Shown: piece by piece, positions 7,409 to 16,358 of the stretch
Numbering within the stretch: the first letter of the stretch is position 1
Layout of the letters: every line of letters starts with the position of its first letter
Assembly (NCBI GenBank): GCA_017456545.1
Contig: JAFTJE010000039.1
Coordinates: 1 to 43,581, forward strand
Origin: Clostridia bacterium
Lineage (GTDB): Bacteria > Bacillota > Clostridia > Oscillospirales > CAG-272
Direction: 5' to 3'
Length of the DNA stretch: 43,581 nucleotides
Position numbers and translations under genes: made by a program
The notes under the pieces: model-generated
What the model saw: only the letters and a program-made list of their open reading frames with translations
What the model was told of the DNA's origin: nothing
Database searches by the model: none

Positions 7409-9544
7409 CTAATTTATGGTTTTTGCATTTTTCTCTGCGATTATGTTAAGCTTTGATTTAAGCAGAGCATTTTCCGGCAGGGATAGTGTCCTGTCCCTTG
7501 ATAGGATGTCTCTTGCACATTCAAAGGCAGAGTGGAGAAGCTCAGAGTCGGAGCAGGTTTTTGAAAGATTGAGATTTGTCTCTCCCGACTGACGGATAGA
7601 AGGGTCCGAGGAAAAGAAGTCTCCCGGTCCACGCATTTCCAAATCTCTTTCGGCAATGGTATATCCGTCATAAACAGTACGCATAATTTCCAGGCGTTCT
7701 TTGGATTTTTCATTTTCGGACGAGGATACAAGGATACAGTAGGATTTATCCTTACCTCTTCCCACTCTTCCTCTTAGCTGGTGGAGCTGAGAAAGACCGA
7801 ATCTTTCTGCGTTTTCCACTATCATAAGAGTAGCGTTCGGAACATTTACACCTACCTCAATAACCGTGGTGGAAACAAGAATATCTATTTTTCCCTCGGC
7901 AAAGTCTACCATTATTTTATCCTTTTCCTTGCCCTCAAGCTTGCCGTGGATAAATTCAACAGAAAGGTCGGGGAAGACCGTTTCCTTCAGCTCCTTAGCG
8001 TAGGTTACAGCAGCCTTTGTCTTAATCGCAGTCTTGTCGTTGTCCTCAATGATAAAGGGATTATAGTCAAAAAAATCCAGAATATCCGATTCCTTTTCCT
8101 CAACGGATGGGCAAACAATATATACCCGGTGTCCCTCCTCTACCTGCTTTCTTATAAATTTATTAAGCCTCTGACGGTAGCTCTCATCAACTACAAAGGT
8201 GTCTACACGCTTTCTGCCCGGGGGCATAGTGTCAATGAGAGAAAGGTCCAAATCTCCGTAAATCATAAGAGACAGGGTTCTCGGTATAGGTGTTGCACTC
8301 ATAACAAGCACATGTACATTTTTGCTCTTCTCGGCAAGACGGGCACGCTGTCGCACTCCGAATCTGTGCTGTTCATCGGTAATAACAAGACCAAGACGGG
8401 CAAACTCCACTCCATCCTGTATGAGGGCGTGGGTGCCGATGATAAAATCTGTTTCTCCGTTTTCTATCCGTTGGAGAATAGCCCGTTTCTCTCTTGCAGG
8501 CGTGGAGCCTGTAAGCAGCTCACAGGACAGACCGAGAGCATCAAAGTCCTTTTTTAAGGAAGAATAGTGCTGATTTGCAAGAATTTCTGTAGGAACCATA
8601 AGTGCAGCCTGGTATCCGTTTTTACACACAGCATAGGAGGCAATAGAGGCACAAACGGTTTTTCCACTGCCCACATCGCCTACAACTATACGGTTCATTG
8701 CCTTTACAAAGGGAGAGCCGTCTCCCGACAGGTCAAGAAGAATCTCTCCGATTGCCCTCGCCTGAGCATCTGTAAGCTCATATGGAAGAAGATTAAGATA
8801 ATCAGTTATATCGGTATCGGGAATACAGGGTGCCATATATTGCTGAGCTTCATTTTTTATCTGTGAAACGGAGAGTGCAAAGAAAAACAGTTCATCAAAG
8901 CTAAGCCTTTTTATGGAAGCATTTAAGGTGTTTTCGTTGGGGGGAGTGTGGATATTTTTCAGTGCAAAGGGCAGGGAACAGAGGTTCATTTTATCGAGAA
9001 CCGAGTCGGGTAAATGCTCATCCACCATATTGTCAAGCTCCGCCAGGACCTCACCGATAAGCTTTGATATAAGCTTTTGATTTATACCGTTAAAAAGGGG
9101 ATAAACAGGAGTAAGAGGAAGGAGCCTTTTATTGGGAATAACAGGCTCATAAGCAGGGGAGCTCATACACAGGGTACGCTTTTCCCGTGTCATTTTCCCC
9201 CAGAAACGGAATGTGGAGCCTATTGTGAAAACTTCCTTAAGATAATTCTGGTTGAAATATGTTATATTAACGCTTCCCGTTTCGTCAAAGGCACGGAATT
9301 TCAGTATGCTCATACCCCTACGGATAAGAGCTGCCTTTGGTTCGGAGCCCACGGTTAAAATGTAGGAGTGCGGAAAAAAATCCATGGGAGTGTCGATAAT
9401 TCTATATATATCGCCTCTGTTTTGATAAGCTCTCGGAAAGTGGTATAGAAGGTCACCGACAGTGTATATTCCATTTTGATTAAAGCACTTTTCATATTTT
9501 GGCCCAACGCCACGCAATGTGCCTATTTTGTCGTTAAATTTCAC
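7409..9544 (-). CDS. recG: ATP-dependent DNA helicase RecG
   Basis: RecG remodels stalled replication forks and branched recombination intermediates. The GTG at 9544 is chosen because GGAGG lies seven bases before it; upstream in-frame codons have no such box. The 711-residue product has an N-terminal wedge/OB domain (IGTLRGVGPKYEKCF, then GDLLYHFPRAYQNR). The helicase core carries Walker A GDVGSGKT near residue 290, the DEQH box near 390 followed by RFGVRQRARL, MSATPIPRTL, and the motif VI-like QLRGRVGRG. The late segment RDLEMRGPGDFF is typical of RecG. It lies downstream of glucokinase on the same strand but 136 bases away, so it may be a separate unit. Confidence 0.95.
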   Translation of the reverse strand: MKFNDKIGTLRGVGPKYEKCFNQNGIYTVGDLLYHFPRAYQNRGDIYRIIDTPMDFFPHSYILTVGSEPKAALIRRGMSILKFRAFDETGSVNITYFNQNYLKEVFTIGSTFRFWGKMTREKRTLCMSSPAYEPVIPNKRLLPLTPVYPLFNGINQKLISKLIGEVLAELDNMVDEHLPDSVLDKMNLCSLPFALKNIHTPPNENTLNASIKRLSFDELFFFALSVSQIKNEAQQYMAPCIPDTDITDYLNLLPYELTDAQARAIGEILLDLSGDGSPFVKAMNRIVVGDVGSGKTVCASIASYAVCKNGYQAALMVPTEILANQHYSSLKKDFDALGLSCELLTGSTPAREKRAILQRIENGETDFIIGTHALIQDGVEFARLGLVITDEQHRFGVRQRARLAEKSKNVHVLVMSATPIPRTLSLMIYGDLDLSLIDTMPPGRKRVDTFVVDESYRQRLNKFIRKQVEEGHRVYIVCPSVEEKESDILDFFDYNPFIIEDNDKTAIKTKAAVTYAKELKETVFPDLSVEFIHGKLEGKEKDKIMVDFAEGKIDILVSTTVIEVGVNVPNATLMIVENAERFGLSQLHQLRGRVGRGKDKSYCILVSSSENEKSKERLEIMRTVYDGYTIAERDLEMRGPGDFFSSDPSIRQSGETNLNLSKTCSDSELLHSAFECARDILSRDRTLSLPENALLKSKLNIIAEKNAKTIN

Positions 9545-9622
9545 TACCGTACCTCCTTTTTCTACACTTTTTATATTTTTTGCTGCTTTTTGCGGCTTAT
9601 GCCGGTAGATATTTATACAGAG

Positions 9623-9655
9623 AAGAGGAACAAACCGATTAAGCCTGTTCCTCTT
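9623..9655. terminator. Hairpin between glucokinase and recG, possible weak terminator
   Basis: AAGAGGAACA (9623-9632) pairs with TGTTCCTCTT (9646-9655). It lies about 25 bases past the glucokinase stop. The T-rich tail is on the plus strand only; on the minus strand, where glucokinase is read, no clean T-run follows, so any termination may be partial. Confidence 0.45.
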
Positions 9656-9680
9656 TTGCATTTTTATAATTCAGATTTTA

Positions 9681-10643
9681 TTACAGTCCCAATACTGCAG
9701 CACCGAGGATACCTGCGTCATTACCCAGCTCTGCAATCTTTATCTGAGTTCTTTCGCCCTCACCGTTACCGTAGGTTTCCTTATGTACCTTTTCGCAAAG
9801 GGGCTTGAGGAGATAATCTCTTTCATTGCATACGCCACCACCGATGGAAAGAACATTGGGCTGGAATATATTAATCATTGTTGCAACGCCCGATGCAAGG
9901 TAGTCGATGTATTCGTCTACTATCTCAGAGCCAACCTTATCACCCTTCTTCATAGCTGCGAATGCAACTCTTGCGTTTACATTGTTAAGATCACCGTTAA
10001 TCATATCCTCAATAATTGTTGATACACCGTTTTCTCTTGCCTTAATAAGGTGCTCCTTGGTCATATTTACAAGACCGGTTGCGGAGCTGTATGTTTCCCA
10101 GCAGCCCTTTCTGCCACAGGTACACTGCTTACCGTCCTTTTCGATTACCACATGTCCAAGCTCGGCACCTGCATGGTTAAAGCCGGAGTATACCTTGCCG
10201 TCAATCACGATTCCTCCACCGAGTCCTGTGCCGAGTGTGATCATAACGGAGTACTTAGAGCCCTTAGCTGCACCTACTATGGATTCAGCCTTAGCTGCCG
10301 CATTTGCATCATTTTCTATGTATACCTTTTTTACTCCCAGATATTCCTTAAGAAGGTCTGCAATGGGAAAATTATTAAAAGGAAGATTGTTTGCATAAAC
10401 CACGACTCCTGTATCGGAGTCTGCTGTGCCGGGTGTTGCAATACCTGCGTATGCAATGTCGTCAAGTGTCAATCCGGCATTGGCTATAAGTCTCTTGCAA
10501 AGCTCTGCCATATCCTTAATAATAAGCTTACCGTCGCGGTTAGCAAGAGTAGGAACGCTACCCTTTGATATAATCTCATACTTTTCGTTTACAATACCTA
10601 CGGCGATATTTGTTCCGCCAAGGTCGATGCCCAAATAATACAT
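9681..10643 (-). CDS. ROK-family glucokinase
   Basis: The 320-residue product phosphorylates glucose with ATP to glucose 6-phosphate in the cytoplasm. Evidence includes the N-terminal phosphate-binding motif LGIDLGGTNIAVGIV, the sugar-binding end of P-F-N-N-F, and the catalytic region YIENDANAAA. The glycine-rich GTGLGGGIVIDGKVYSG is followed by the ROK H-x-A-G-E-L-GH...C-x-C-G-R-K-G-C-W-E zinc site. Length is normal for the Firmicute ROK glucokinases. It is transcribed away from the large sugar-transport operon, so it may use glucose released from the imported glycan. Other hexose specificities are possible within ROK. Confidence 0.9.
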   Translation of the reverse strand: MYYLGIDLGGTNIAVGIVNEKYEIISKGSVPTLANRDGKLIIKDMAELCKRLIANAGLTLDDIAYAGIATPGTADSDTGVVVYANNLPFNNFPIADLLKEYLGVKKVYIENDANAAAKAESIVGAAKGSKYSVMITLGTGLGGGIVIDGKVYSGFNHAGAELGHVVIEKDGKQCTCGRKGCWETYSSATGLVNMTKEHLIKARENGVSTIIEDMINGDLNNVNARVAFAAMKKGDKVGSEIVDEYIDYLASGVATMINIFQPNVLSIGGGVCNERDYLLKPLCEKVHKETYGNGEGERTQIKIAELGNDAGILGAAVLGL

Positions 10644-10696
10644 AAATTCAACCTTTCCGGCAAAACGGGGAATGTGTGTGTGTTTTGCTCTTTTTC

Positions 10697-10725
10697 ATTA
10701 TAAAATATTGGCTTTCAAAAGTCAA
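10697..10725 (-). promoter_or_regulatory. Glucokinase promoter
   Basis: On the minus strand TTGACT (10720-10725) and TATAAT (10697-10702) are separated by 17 bases, about 55 bases before the glucokinase ATG. Confidence 0.85.
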
Positions 10726-11072
10726 TAGTATATTTCATTTTTTATACGGAAAAACAGCACAAAATCATAGAAAAAACTTATTTTTCACTTGAATTTCAAA
10801 AAATGTACAAAATTTTAATATGCCAAATTTTTTGGCTGAAAATTGTGCATAATGCACAAGACGAAGAAAATAAAAAATTAATAAAAAAATATTTAATCAT
10901 CTCTTGACAAGCTTGAAAAGTGCTGAAAATAAAGGCTTTTTCAAGGGTGAATAAAATGTGACTGAAGCTTGAAGTTCTTAAGAAAATTCACAATTTAGAC
11001 ATATTTACAGTTTTTGGCTGAGCAAGATTCTGAAAAAAATTCCTTCTTATATTAAATATAGAAAATCGTTCC
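10726..11072. other. Long AT-rich regulatory gap with several palindromes
   Basis: No gene is supported between glucokinase and the sugar operon. Within the gap are: TTGAA-T-TTCAA near 10790-10800; GCCAAA-TTT-TTTGGC (10822-10836); the perfect palindrome TTGTGCAT-A-ATGCACAA (10843-10859); and CTTGAAAA/TTTTCAAG (10912-10919 with 10938-10945) enclosing an 18-base loop. A TTGACA at 10904-10909 has no convincing -10 box at the right distance. The density of inverted repeats suggests transcription-factor binding rather than random sequence. Confidence 0.5.
10843..10859. promoter_or_regulatory. Perfect 17-base palindrome, candidate upstream operator
   Basis: TTGTGCAT-A-ATGCACAA is symmetric about base 10851. 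A shorter relative, TTGTGCAAAATCACA (11122-11136), lies just after the sugar-operon promoter. The pair could be bound by one regulator, with one site upstream and one downstream of the promoter. No regulator gene is adjacent. Confidence 0.5.
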
Positions 11073-11101
11073 TTGACTTTGGGCAACTTTTATGATAAAA
11101 T
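11073..11101 (+). promoter_or_regulatory. Promoter of the seven-gene sugar operon
   Basis: TTGACT (11073-11078), a 17-base spacer and TAAAAT (11096-11101) lie about 90 bases upstream of the first ATG. This is the best housekeeping promoter in the gap. Confidence 0.82.
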
Positions 11102-11117
11102 AACTACACAAAAGGTT

Positions 11118-11141
11118 ATATTTGTGCAAAATCACATATAT
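11118..11141. promoter_or_regulatory. Candidate operator downstream of the sugar-operon promoter
   Basis: ATATTTGTG (11118-11126) and CACATATAT (11133-11141) form an imperfect inverted repeat (8 of 9 positions) around CAAAAT. It lies where a repressor would block elongation, 17 bases after the -10 box. Confidence 0.4.
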
Positions 11142-11145
11142 CCGG

Positions 11146-11166
11146 TCCCGCCCTCGCTCGGCGGGA
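11146..11166 (+). other. GC-rich hairpin in the leader of the sugar operon
   Basis: TCCCGCC (11146-11152) pairs with GGCGGGA (11160-11166) around a 7-base loop, in an otherwise AT-rich leader. It ends 15 bases before the GGAGG box. No T-run follows, so it is more likely an mRNA-stability or protein-binding element than a terminator. Confidence 0.6.
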
Positions 11167-11193
11167 TATTACTTGCAAAATGGAGGAATTCTT

Positions 11194-14100
11194 ATGAAAG
11201 CAAAAGCAAGAAAACTGCTGGCGTTAGTCTTGTGTCTCATTATGCTTATGGGTACCATGATAACGACAGTGTCCGCAGCTTCGAACGGGAAGGCAAGCTC
11301 GGGTAAGAGTACAACATCCATTGATGATGTTACCGATATCCTTAATGCTATGTCCTATTCTCAGTATATAGCGAAGTATGCGAACAAGGAAAAGGGCAAG
11401 GAGATCATAAATATCCCCGTGCTCGATTACAGTGCAGAGGATACCACAGCTGATGTTTACGAAAAGGACAATCACTATGGTGTAAACGATGCGCTTTATA
11501 TTCCTGAGGTAGGTAAGGTAACCTGGAAATTCAATGTTCCCAGCGATGCACTTTACACTATCCAGATTGAATACTGCCAGACTGCCGGTAAGACAAACTC
11601 TATTGAAAGAGTATTCTACCTGAACGGCGATGTTCCTTTTTCCGGAGCCCGTTCGGTAATTCTTTCTAAGACATGGAAGTATGTTTACCAGAATGCTAAT
11701 GGCAAGGATAGCTTCAAGCAGGATATTAACGGAAACGATATTCGTCCGTCTCTTGTTGAAGATCCTAAGTGGACCACATACACACTCTCCGACTCCAAGG
11801 GCTATTACACAGACCCCTACGAGTTCTATTTCGCAGCAGGTGAGAACAGCATTACTCTTGACGGCTCAAGAGAAGCGGTTGTTATCAAGTCCATTAAGCT
11901 TGTTCCCGCAACTAAGCTTATTTCCTATGCTGATTATTTGAAGCAGTATCAGGGTAAGGACAATGCTTCCGGTGCAGGTGTTATCGGTAAGATTGAGGGT
12001 GAAAATCCTGTAAATGTTTCCAATGTTACAGTATACCCTGTATACGACAGAACATCCTGTATCACAAGCGGTCTTACAGGTCCTCAGTCTGCTAAGGTAA
12101 CTAAGTACAACACCATCGGTGGTGCACAGTGGCAGAATGTTGGTGAATGGGTTGAATACGAGATAGATGTTCCCGCAGGTAAGTCAGGCTTCTATAACAT
12201 TGCCTTCAGATATAAGCAGAATCTTCTTAGCGGTATGTTCGTTTCAAGAAGAATTTATATCGACGGTAAGATTCCTTTTAACGAAGCTAATTACTGTAAC
12301 TTCAATTACAGTGATGACTGGGAGGTAAGAAATCTCGGTAACGGAGATACAGATTATAAGTTCTACCTTTCCGAAGGTAAGCACATTATCAGATTTGAGG
12401 TTGTTCTCGGTGACATGGGTGAGCAGATAGAGCAGGTAAGCGAGTCTCTTACAGTTATCAACAACTGCTACCTTGAGATTCTTAAGCTTACAGGCAGTAC
12501 CCCTGACGAGGACCGTTCCTACGGCTTCTCCAGAGTAATGCCCGATGTTATCACATCCTTGATGGAAGAGTCCCAGAGACTTGAGAGAGTATACAATTAC
12601 CTTACAGAAACAACAGGTCTTAAGGGTGAACAGACAGCTACTCTTCAGCAGCTCTTCAATCTTCTCCGCAAGATGGCGAGTGACGAGGACGAGATAGCTA
12701 AGAACCTTGAAACACTCAAATCCCAGATCGGTAACCTTGGTACATGGATTAACACAGCCAAGACACAGCCTCTTCAGGTTGACTATATTCAGATCCAGAG
12801 CACAGATGAGGAGCTTCCAAAGAGTGAAGGAAACTTCTTTGAGTCACTTTGGTATGAAATCAAGCTTTTCTACTACAGCTTTATTGTAGACTATAACTCA
12901 CTCGGCGTTTCTGCCGATGAAGGCTCCGAGCCTGTAGAGGTTTGGATCACAACAGTTGCCAATACAACAGGTCGTGACCAGGCTCAGATCATAAGAAGCC
13001 TCATAGAAAATAAGTTCACACCGGAAACGGGTGTATCGGCAAGCATTAAGCTTGTAGCCTCGGGAACTCTGTTGCCGTCGGTACTTGCGGGAGTTGGCCC
13101 CGATGTATCCCTGTTTGAAGGAAGCACATCGATTATCGACTATGCTCTGAGAAGTGCTGCAATGCCGCTTAATGAGTTTGTGGCTGAGGACCCCGAGGTT
13201 CTTCAGAACTTCCCTGCAGCGGCACTTGAGCCCTTGATACTCTACGGATATGAGATTGAAAAAGACACTAATGGCAATCCTACCGGCAGATATATTAAAT
13301 CGGAAACCCTTTACGGACTTCCCGATAAGCTTGACTTCTCAATGATGTTCTACCGTAAGGATATTCTTGCAGACCTCGGTCTTGAGATTCCCAAGACATG
13401 GGATGACCTTCTTGCAATGATTCCTATTCTTCAGTACAACAACATGGAAATCGGTATCCAGAAGGATATCTACTCCTTTATACATCAGAGTGGAAACCAG
13501 GTATACGCTAACGACGGTATGGAAATCAACTTTGACAATGTAGGCGTGCTCAAGTCCTTTACAAGACTTTGTAATATGTTTACACAGTATTCGTTGCCAT
13601 ATCAGTACGACTTTGCTAACCGTTTCAGAACAGGTGAAATGCCTATCGGTATCACATCCTACGGTATGTGTAACCAGCTTGAGGTATTCGCAACAGAAAT
13701 TTCCGGTCTTTGGGGCTTTGTTCCGATTCCCGGTTATGAATATGTAGACCAGTACGGTAATGTAAGAATCGACAATACTTCAAATGCGACAGTATCCGGC
13801 TGCCTTATGCTTGACGGCTGTTATGATCCTGAAAACGCATGGGAGTTTATGAAGTGGTATACAGGAAGAGATTTCCAGGTTAACTACTCCAACGAGATAG
13901 TTGCTCTTATGGGTATTTCCGCAAGACCCTTGGTTGCTAACATTGAGGCTATTTACGAGCTTCCTTGGACCAACGAGGAGGCAGCAAATATCAGAGCTCA
14001 GATGGATAACCTTAAGGGTGTTCCCAGCCATCCCGGTAGCTACTACCTCGCAAGATATATCGACTTTGCATTCCTTGCAGCGTATAACGACGGAGCAGAT

Positions 14101-14277
14101 CCGTCAGACGCATTGCTCGGCTATGTAAATACTATCAATAAGGAGCTTACAAGAAAGCGTACAGAGTTCGGTATGCTTACAATGGACGATATTAAGGATA
14201 TGGGTTATAAGTCCGTTGCAGAATTTGAAGCAGCTAACCGCGGTAAGATAGTACATGAAAGATTGCCCGGCAGATAA
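11194..14277 (+). CDS. Large secreted protein: two carbohydrate-binding-like modules fused to an ABC solute-binding domain
   Basis: The ATG at 11194 follows GGAGG and opens a 1027-residue exported protein. Residues 1-28 are a signal peptide ending V-S-A with no lipobox. Two related modules follow (about 40-240 and 242-445). Each opens with a SYxxYxxxY motif and has the pattern of CBM6/35-like beta-sandwiches: a W-K-F-N-V-P or V-E-Y-E-I-D-V-P strand, F-Y-N-I-A-F-R-Y, then Y-L-N-G or Y-I-D-G-K-I-P-F. A helical, partly coiled stretch spans about 450-560. Residues 580-1000 are a family 1 extracellular sugar-binding domain (VEVWITT, GVGPDVSLFEG, PLNEFVAEDPEV, YGLPDKLDFSMMFYRKD, W-E-F-M-K-W-Y). It heads the operon and should deliver a glycan to the permeases. 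The CBM assignment is inferred; the substrate is unknown. Confidence 0.82.
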   Translation: MKAKARKLLALVLCLIMLMGTMITTVSAASNGKASSGKSTTSIDDVTDILNAMSYSQYIAKYANKEKGKEIINIPVLDYSAEDTTADVYEKDNHYGVNDALYIPEVGKVTWKFNVPSDALYTIQIEYCQTAGKTNSIERVFYLNGDVPFSGARSVILSKTWKYVYQNANGKDSFKQDINGNDIRPSLVEDPKWTTYTLSDSKGYYTDPYEFYFAAGENSITLDGSREAVVIKSIKLVPATKLISYADYLKQYQGKDNASGAGVIGKIEGENPVNVSNVTVYPVYDRTSCITSGLTGPQSAKVTKYNTIGGAQWQNVGEWVEYEIDVPAGKSGFYNIAFRYKQNLLSGMFVSRRIYIDGKIPFNEANYCNFNYSDDWEVRNLGNGDTDYKFYLSEGKHIIRFEVVLGDMGEQIEQVSESLTVINNCYLEILKLTGSTPDEDRSYGFSRVMPDVITSLMEESQRLERVYNYLTETTGLKGEQTATLQQLFNLLRKMASDEDEIAKNLETLKSQIGNLGTWINTAKTQPLQVDYIQIQSTDEELPKSEGNFFESLWYEIKLFYYSFIVDYNSLGVSADEGSEPVEVWITTVANTTGRDQAQIIRSLIENKFTPETGVSASIKLVASGTLLPSVLAGVGPDVSLFEGSTSIIDYALRSAAMPLNEFVAEDPEVLQNFPAAALEPLILYGYEIEKDTNGNPTGRYIKSETLYGLPDKLDFSMMFYRKDILADLGLEIPKTWDDLLAMIPILQYNNMEIGIQKDIYSFIHQSGNQVYANDGMEINFDNVGVLKSFTRLCNMFTQYSLPYQYDFANRFRTGEMPIGITSYGMCNQLEVFATEISGLWGFVPIPGYEYVDQYGNVRIDNTSNATVSGCLMLDGCYDPENAWEFMKWYTGRDFQVNYSNEIVALMGISARPLVANIEAIYELPWTNEEAANIRAQMDNLKGVPSHPGSYYLARYIDFAFLAAYNDGADPSDALLGYVNTINKELTRKRTEFGMLTMDDIKDMGYKSVAEFEAANRGKIVHERLPGR

Positions 14278-14341
14278 TCAGGGTCGATTAACAAACATCA
14301 GAAAAAATAAGTCGGAAATACTGTTTAAGGAGATAATTTAG

Positions 14342-15466
14342 ATGGCAAATCAAGACAATACAAAAAACGCTGTCAATGTTCGTAAGATCTCCAAGGATGA
14401 GTTCAAAAATAAATACTTTGAAACATCTACAGAGTCTGTTGCATTGGCATCGGATCTAAATGCGAATAGTACCGACGCCACAGTTGTAGCTGAAGAGCCG
14501 GTTATCGATCCTGCAACCGGTAAAAAGGTTAAAAAGGTAGTAACTGCTCGTAAGGATATGACAATGGCTCAGTGGACAATAAAAGAGATGAAGAGAAACA
14601 AGGTCGGTTACTTCATGGTAGCACCCTTTATGCTCGTATTCACACTCTTTACACTGTTCCCGGTTTTACTTTCATTCGTACTTAGCTTTACATCATTTAA
14701 TATGCTTGAGTTTGGCTGGGATATATTTATCGGAATAGAGAACTATACAAGATTGTTCTTTGATGACGATATATTCCTCCAGGCTTGTAAGAATACCTTG
14801 GTATTCGCTATGGTTACAGGTCCTATATCCTACATACTTTCATTCCTCGTTGCATGGTTTATTAATGAGCTTGCTCCGAAGATCAGAGCACTTGTAACAC
14901 TTGTATTCTACGCACCCTCATTCGGTGGTAACGCTTACCTCGTTTGGCAGACTCTCTTCCACGATGACGCTAACGGTTGGGTAAACGGTACTCTCCTTGA
15001 CCTCGGTCTTATCAACGAGCCTATTCTTTGGTTCCACGATGAGAACTACGCTATGACACTTTGTATCGTTGTTGCACTTTGGATGTCACTTGGTACTGCG
15101 TTCCTTTCCTTCATTGCCGGTCTTCAGACTATGGACAAGAGCTTGTTCGAGGCTGCTGCCGTTGACGGAATTAAGAACAGATGGCAGGAGCTTTGGTACA
15201 TCACGCTTCCTCAGATGAAGCCACAGCTGCTCTTCGGTGCTATCACAGCTATCACAGGTTCATTCGGATTTGGTGCAGTAGTTACCGCACTTTGCGGATT
15301 CCCATCAGTTAACTATTCATGTCACACCATCATGCACTGTCTCGATGACTACGGAAGCATGAGATGGGAGGTTGGTTACGCTTCGGCTATCGCCACCATT
15401 CTCTTCCTTATTATGATAGGTGCTAACATGCTGGTACAGAAAATAATTTCGAAGGTAGGACAATAA
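14342..15466 (+). CDS. ABC sugar permease, MalF/UgpA-like (pair 1)
   Basis: This is a 374-residue inner-membrane permease of the carbohydrate-uptake class (CUT1-like). AAGGAG precedes the ATG. About 90 residues of hydrophilic N-terminus come first, an unusually long cytoplasmic lead. Six or so membrane helices follow, starting MVAPFMLVFTLFTLFPVLLS. The EAA loop that contacts the ATPase is present as EAAAVDGIKNRWQELW with I-T-L-P (about residues 278-300). The stop is one base before the start of the next permease, so the two should form a heterodimer. The TM domain ends in LVQKIISKVGQ. Confidence 0.9.
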   Translation: MANQDNTKNAVNVRKISKDEFKNKYFETSTESVALASDLNANSTDATVVAEEPVIDPATGKKVKKVVTARKDMTMAQWTIKEMKRNKVGYFMVAPFMLVFTLFTLFPVLLSFVLSFTSFNMLEFGWDIFIGIENYTRLFFDDDIFLQACKNTLVFAMVTGPISYILSFLVAWFINELAPKIRALVTLVFYAPSFGGNAYLVWQTLFHDDANGWVNGTLLDLGLINEPILWFHDENYAMTLCIVVALWMSLGTAFLSFIAGLQTMDKSLFEAAAVDGIKNRWQELWYITLPQMKPQLLFGAITAITGSFGFGAVVTALCGFPSVNYSCHTIMHCLDDYGSMRWEVGYASAIATILFLIMIGANMLVQKIISKVGQ

Positions 15467-15467
15467 T

Positions 15468-16349
15468 ATGCAAAAAACTCAAAAAATGAGAATAAGAAAC
15501 CATCAAGTTGTCCTTAACCGTTCGGTAGGTGGCGACGCAGGAATTTTCACATTCCTTGCTATCATGGGCTTCTTTATGTTCTTGCCTATGGTATATGTTA
15601 TCATGCAGTCTCTTAAGCCACTTGATGAGTTATTTATCTTCCCTCCAAGATTCTGGGTAGAGAAGCCTACATTTGGTAACTTCGGTAGCTTGTTTAAGCT
15701 CCTTAGCGACTCCTGGGTACCCTTCTCCAGATACATTTTCAACACAGTGTTCATTACAGCAGCAGGTGTATTCGGAAACCTTTTCTTCTCATCACTTGCA
15801 GCGTACGCACTTGCAAAGATCCCCTTCCCCGGAAGAGTTGGAATCTTTAAGATTATCAGATCATCCCTTATGTTTACAGCTACTGTAACAGCGATTGCAA
15901 ACTTCCTTACACTTTCTACATTAGGCTTGCTCGATAACCACCTTGCTATCATTATTCCTGCATGGGGTTCAACACTCGGTCTTTACCTTATGAAGCAGTT
16001 TATGGATTCTTCAATTACCGATACAGTTCTTGAGAGTGCACGACTTGATGGATGCAGTGAGCTTAAAACATTCTGGGTAATTGCGATGCCTATGGTTAAG
16101 CCTGCTTGGCTTACACTTATCATCTACTCCTTCCAGGGACTCTGGAATGCGGGTGCTTCCGTATACATTTACAGTGAAGAGCTCAAGACACTTAACTATG
16201 CTATCGGTCAGATCACATCAGGCGGTATTGCCCGTGCCGGTGCATCTGCTGCCGGTACAGTAATTATGATGATCGTTCCTATTCTCGTATTCATTATTTC
16301 ACAGAGTAATATCATTGAGACCATGGGCTCCAGTGGTATGAAGGATTAA
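15468..16349 (+). CDS. ABC sugar permease, MalG/UgpE-like (pair 1)
   Basis: The 293-residue product is the second permease of pair 1. Six membrane helices are evident, beginning FTFLAIMGFFMFLPMVYVIM, with the MalG-type segment LAAYALAKIPFPGR after helix 2. The EAA loop reads ESARLDGCSELKTFW followed by I-A-M-P. The gene starts one base after the preceding stop and uses the GGTAGGA box inside that gene, so translation is coupled. Length and layout are normal for the family, unlike the second pair further down. It is expected to need an ATPase not encoded here. Confidence 0.9.
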   Translation: MQKTQKMRIRNHQVVLNRSVGGDAGIFTFLAIMGFFMFLPMVYVIMQSLKPLDELFIFPPRFWVEKPTFGNFGSLFKLLSDSWVPFSRYIFNTVFITAAGVFGNLFFSSLAAYALAKIPFPGRVGIFKIIRSSLMFTATVTAIANFLTLSTLGLLDNHLAIIIPAWGSTLGLYLMKQFMDSSITDTVLESARLDGCSELKTFWVIAMPMVKPAWLTLIIYSFQGLWNAGASVYIYSEELKTLNYAIGQITSGGIARAGASAAGTVIMMIVPILVFIISQSNIIETMGSSGMKD

Positions 16350-16358
16350 GGAGGATTT

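Noticed and set aside
7781-8557. 258-codon open frame opposite recG
   Set aside because: Antisense to conserved helicase motifs, no ribosome binding site and no recognisable protein pattern.
10904-10945. Second promoter or small RNA upstream of the sugar operon
   Set aside because: TTGACA has no good -10 box at 16-18 bases, and the inverted repeat has an 18-base loop with no T-run. Recorded only as part of the regulatory gap.
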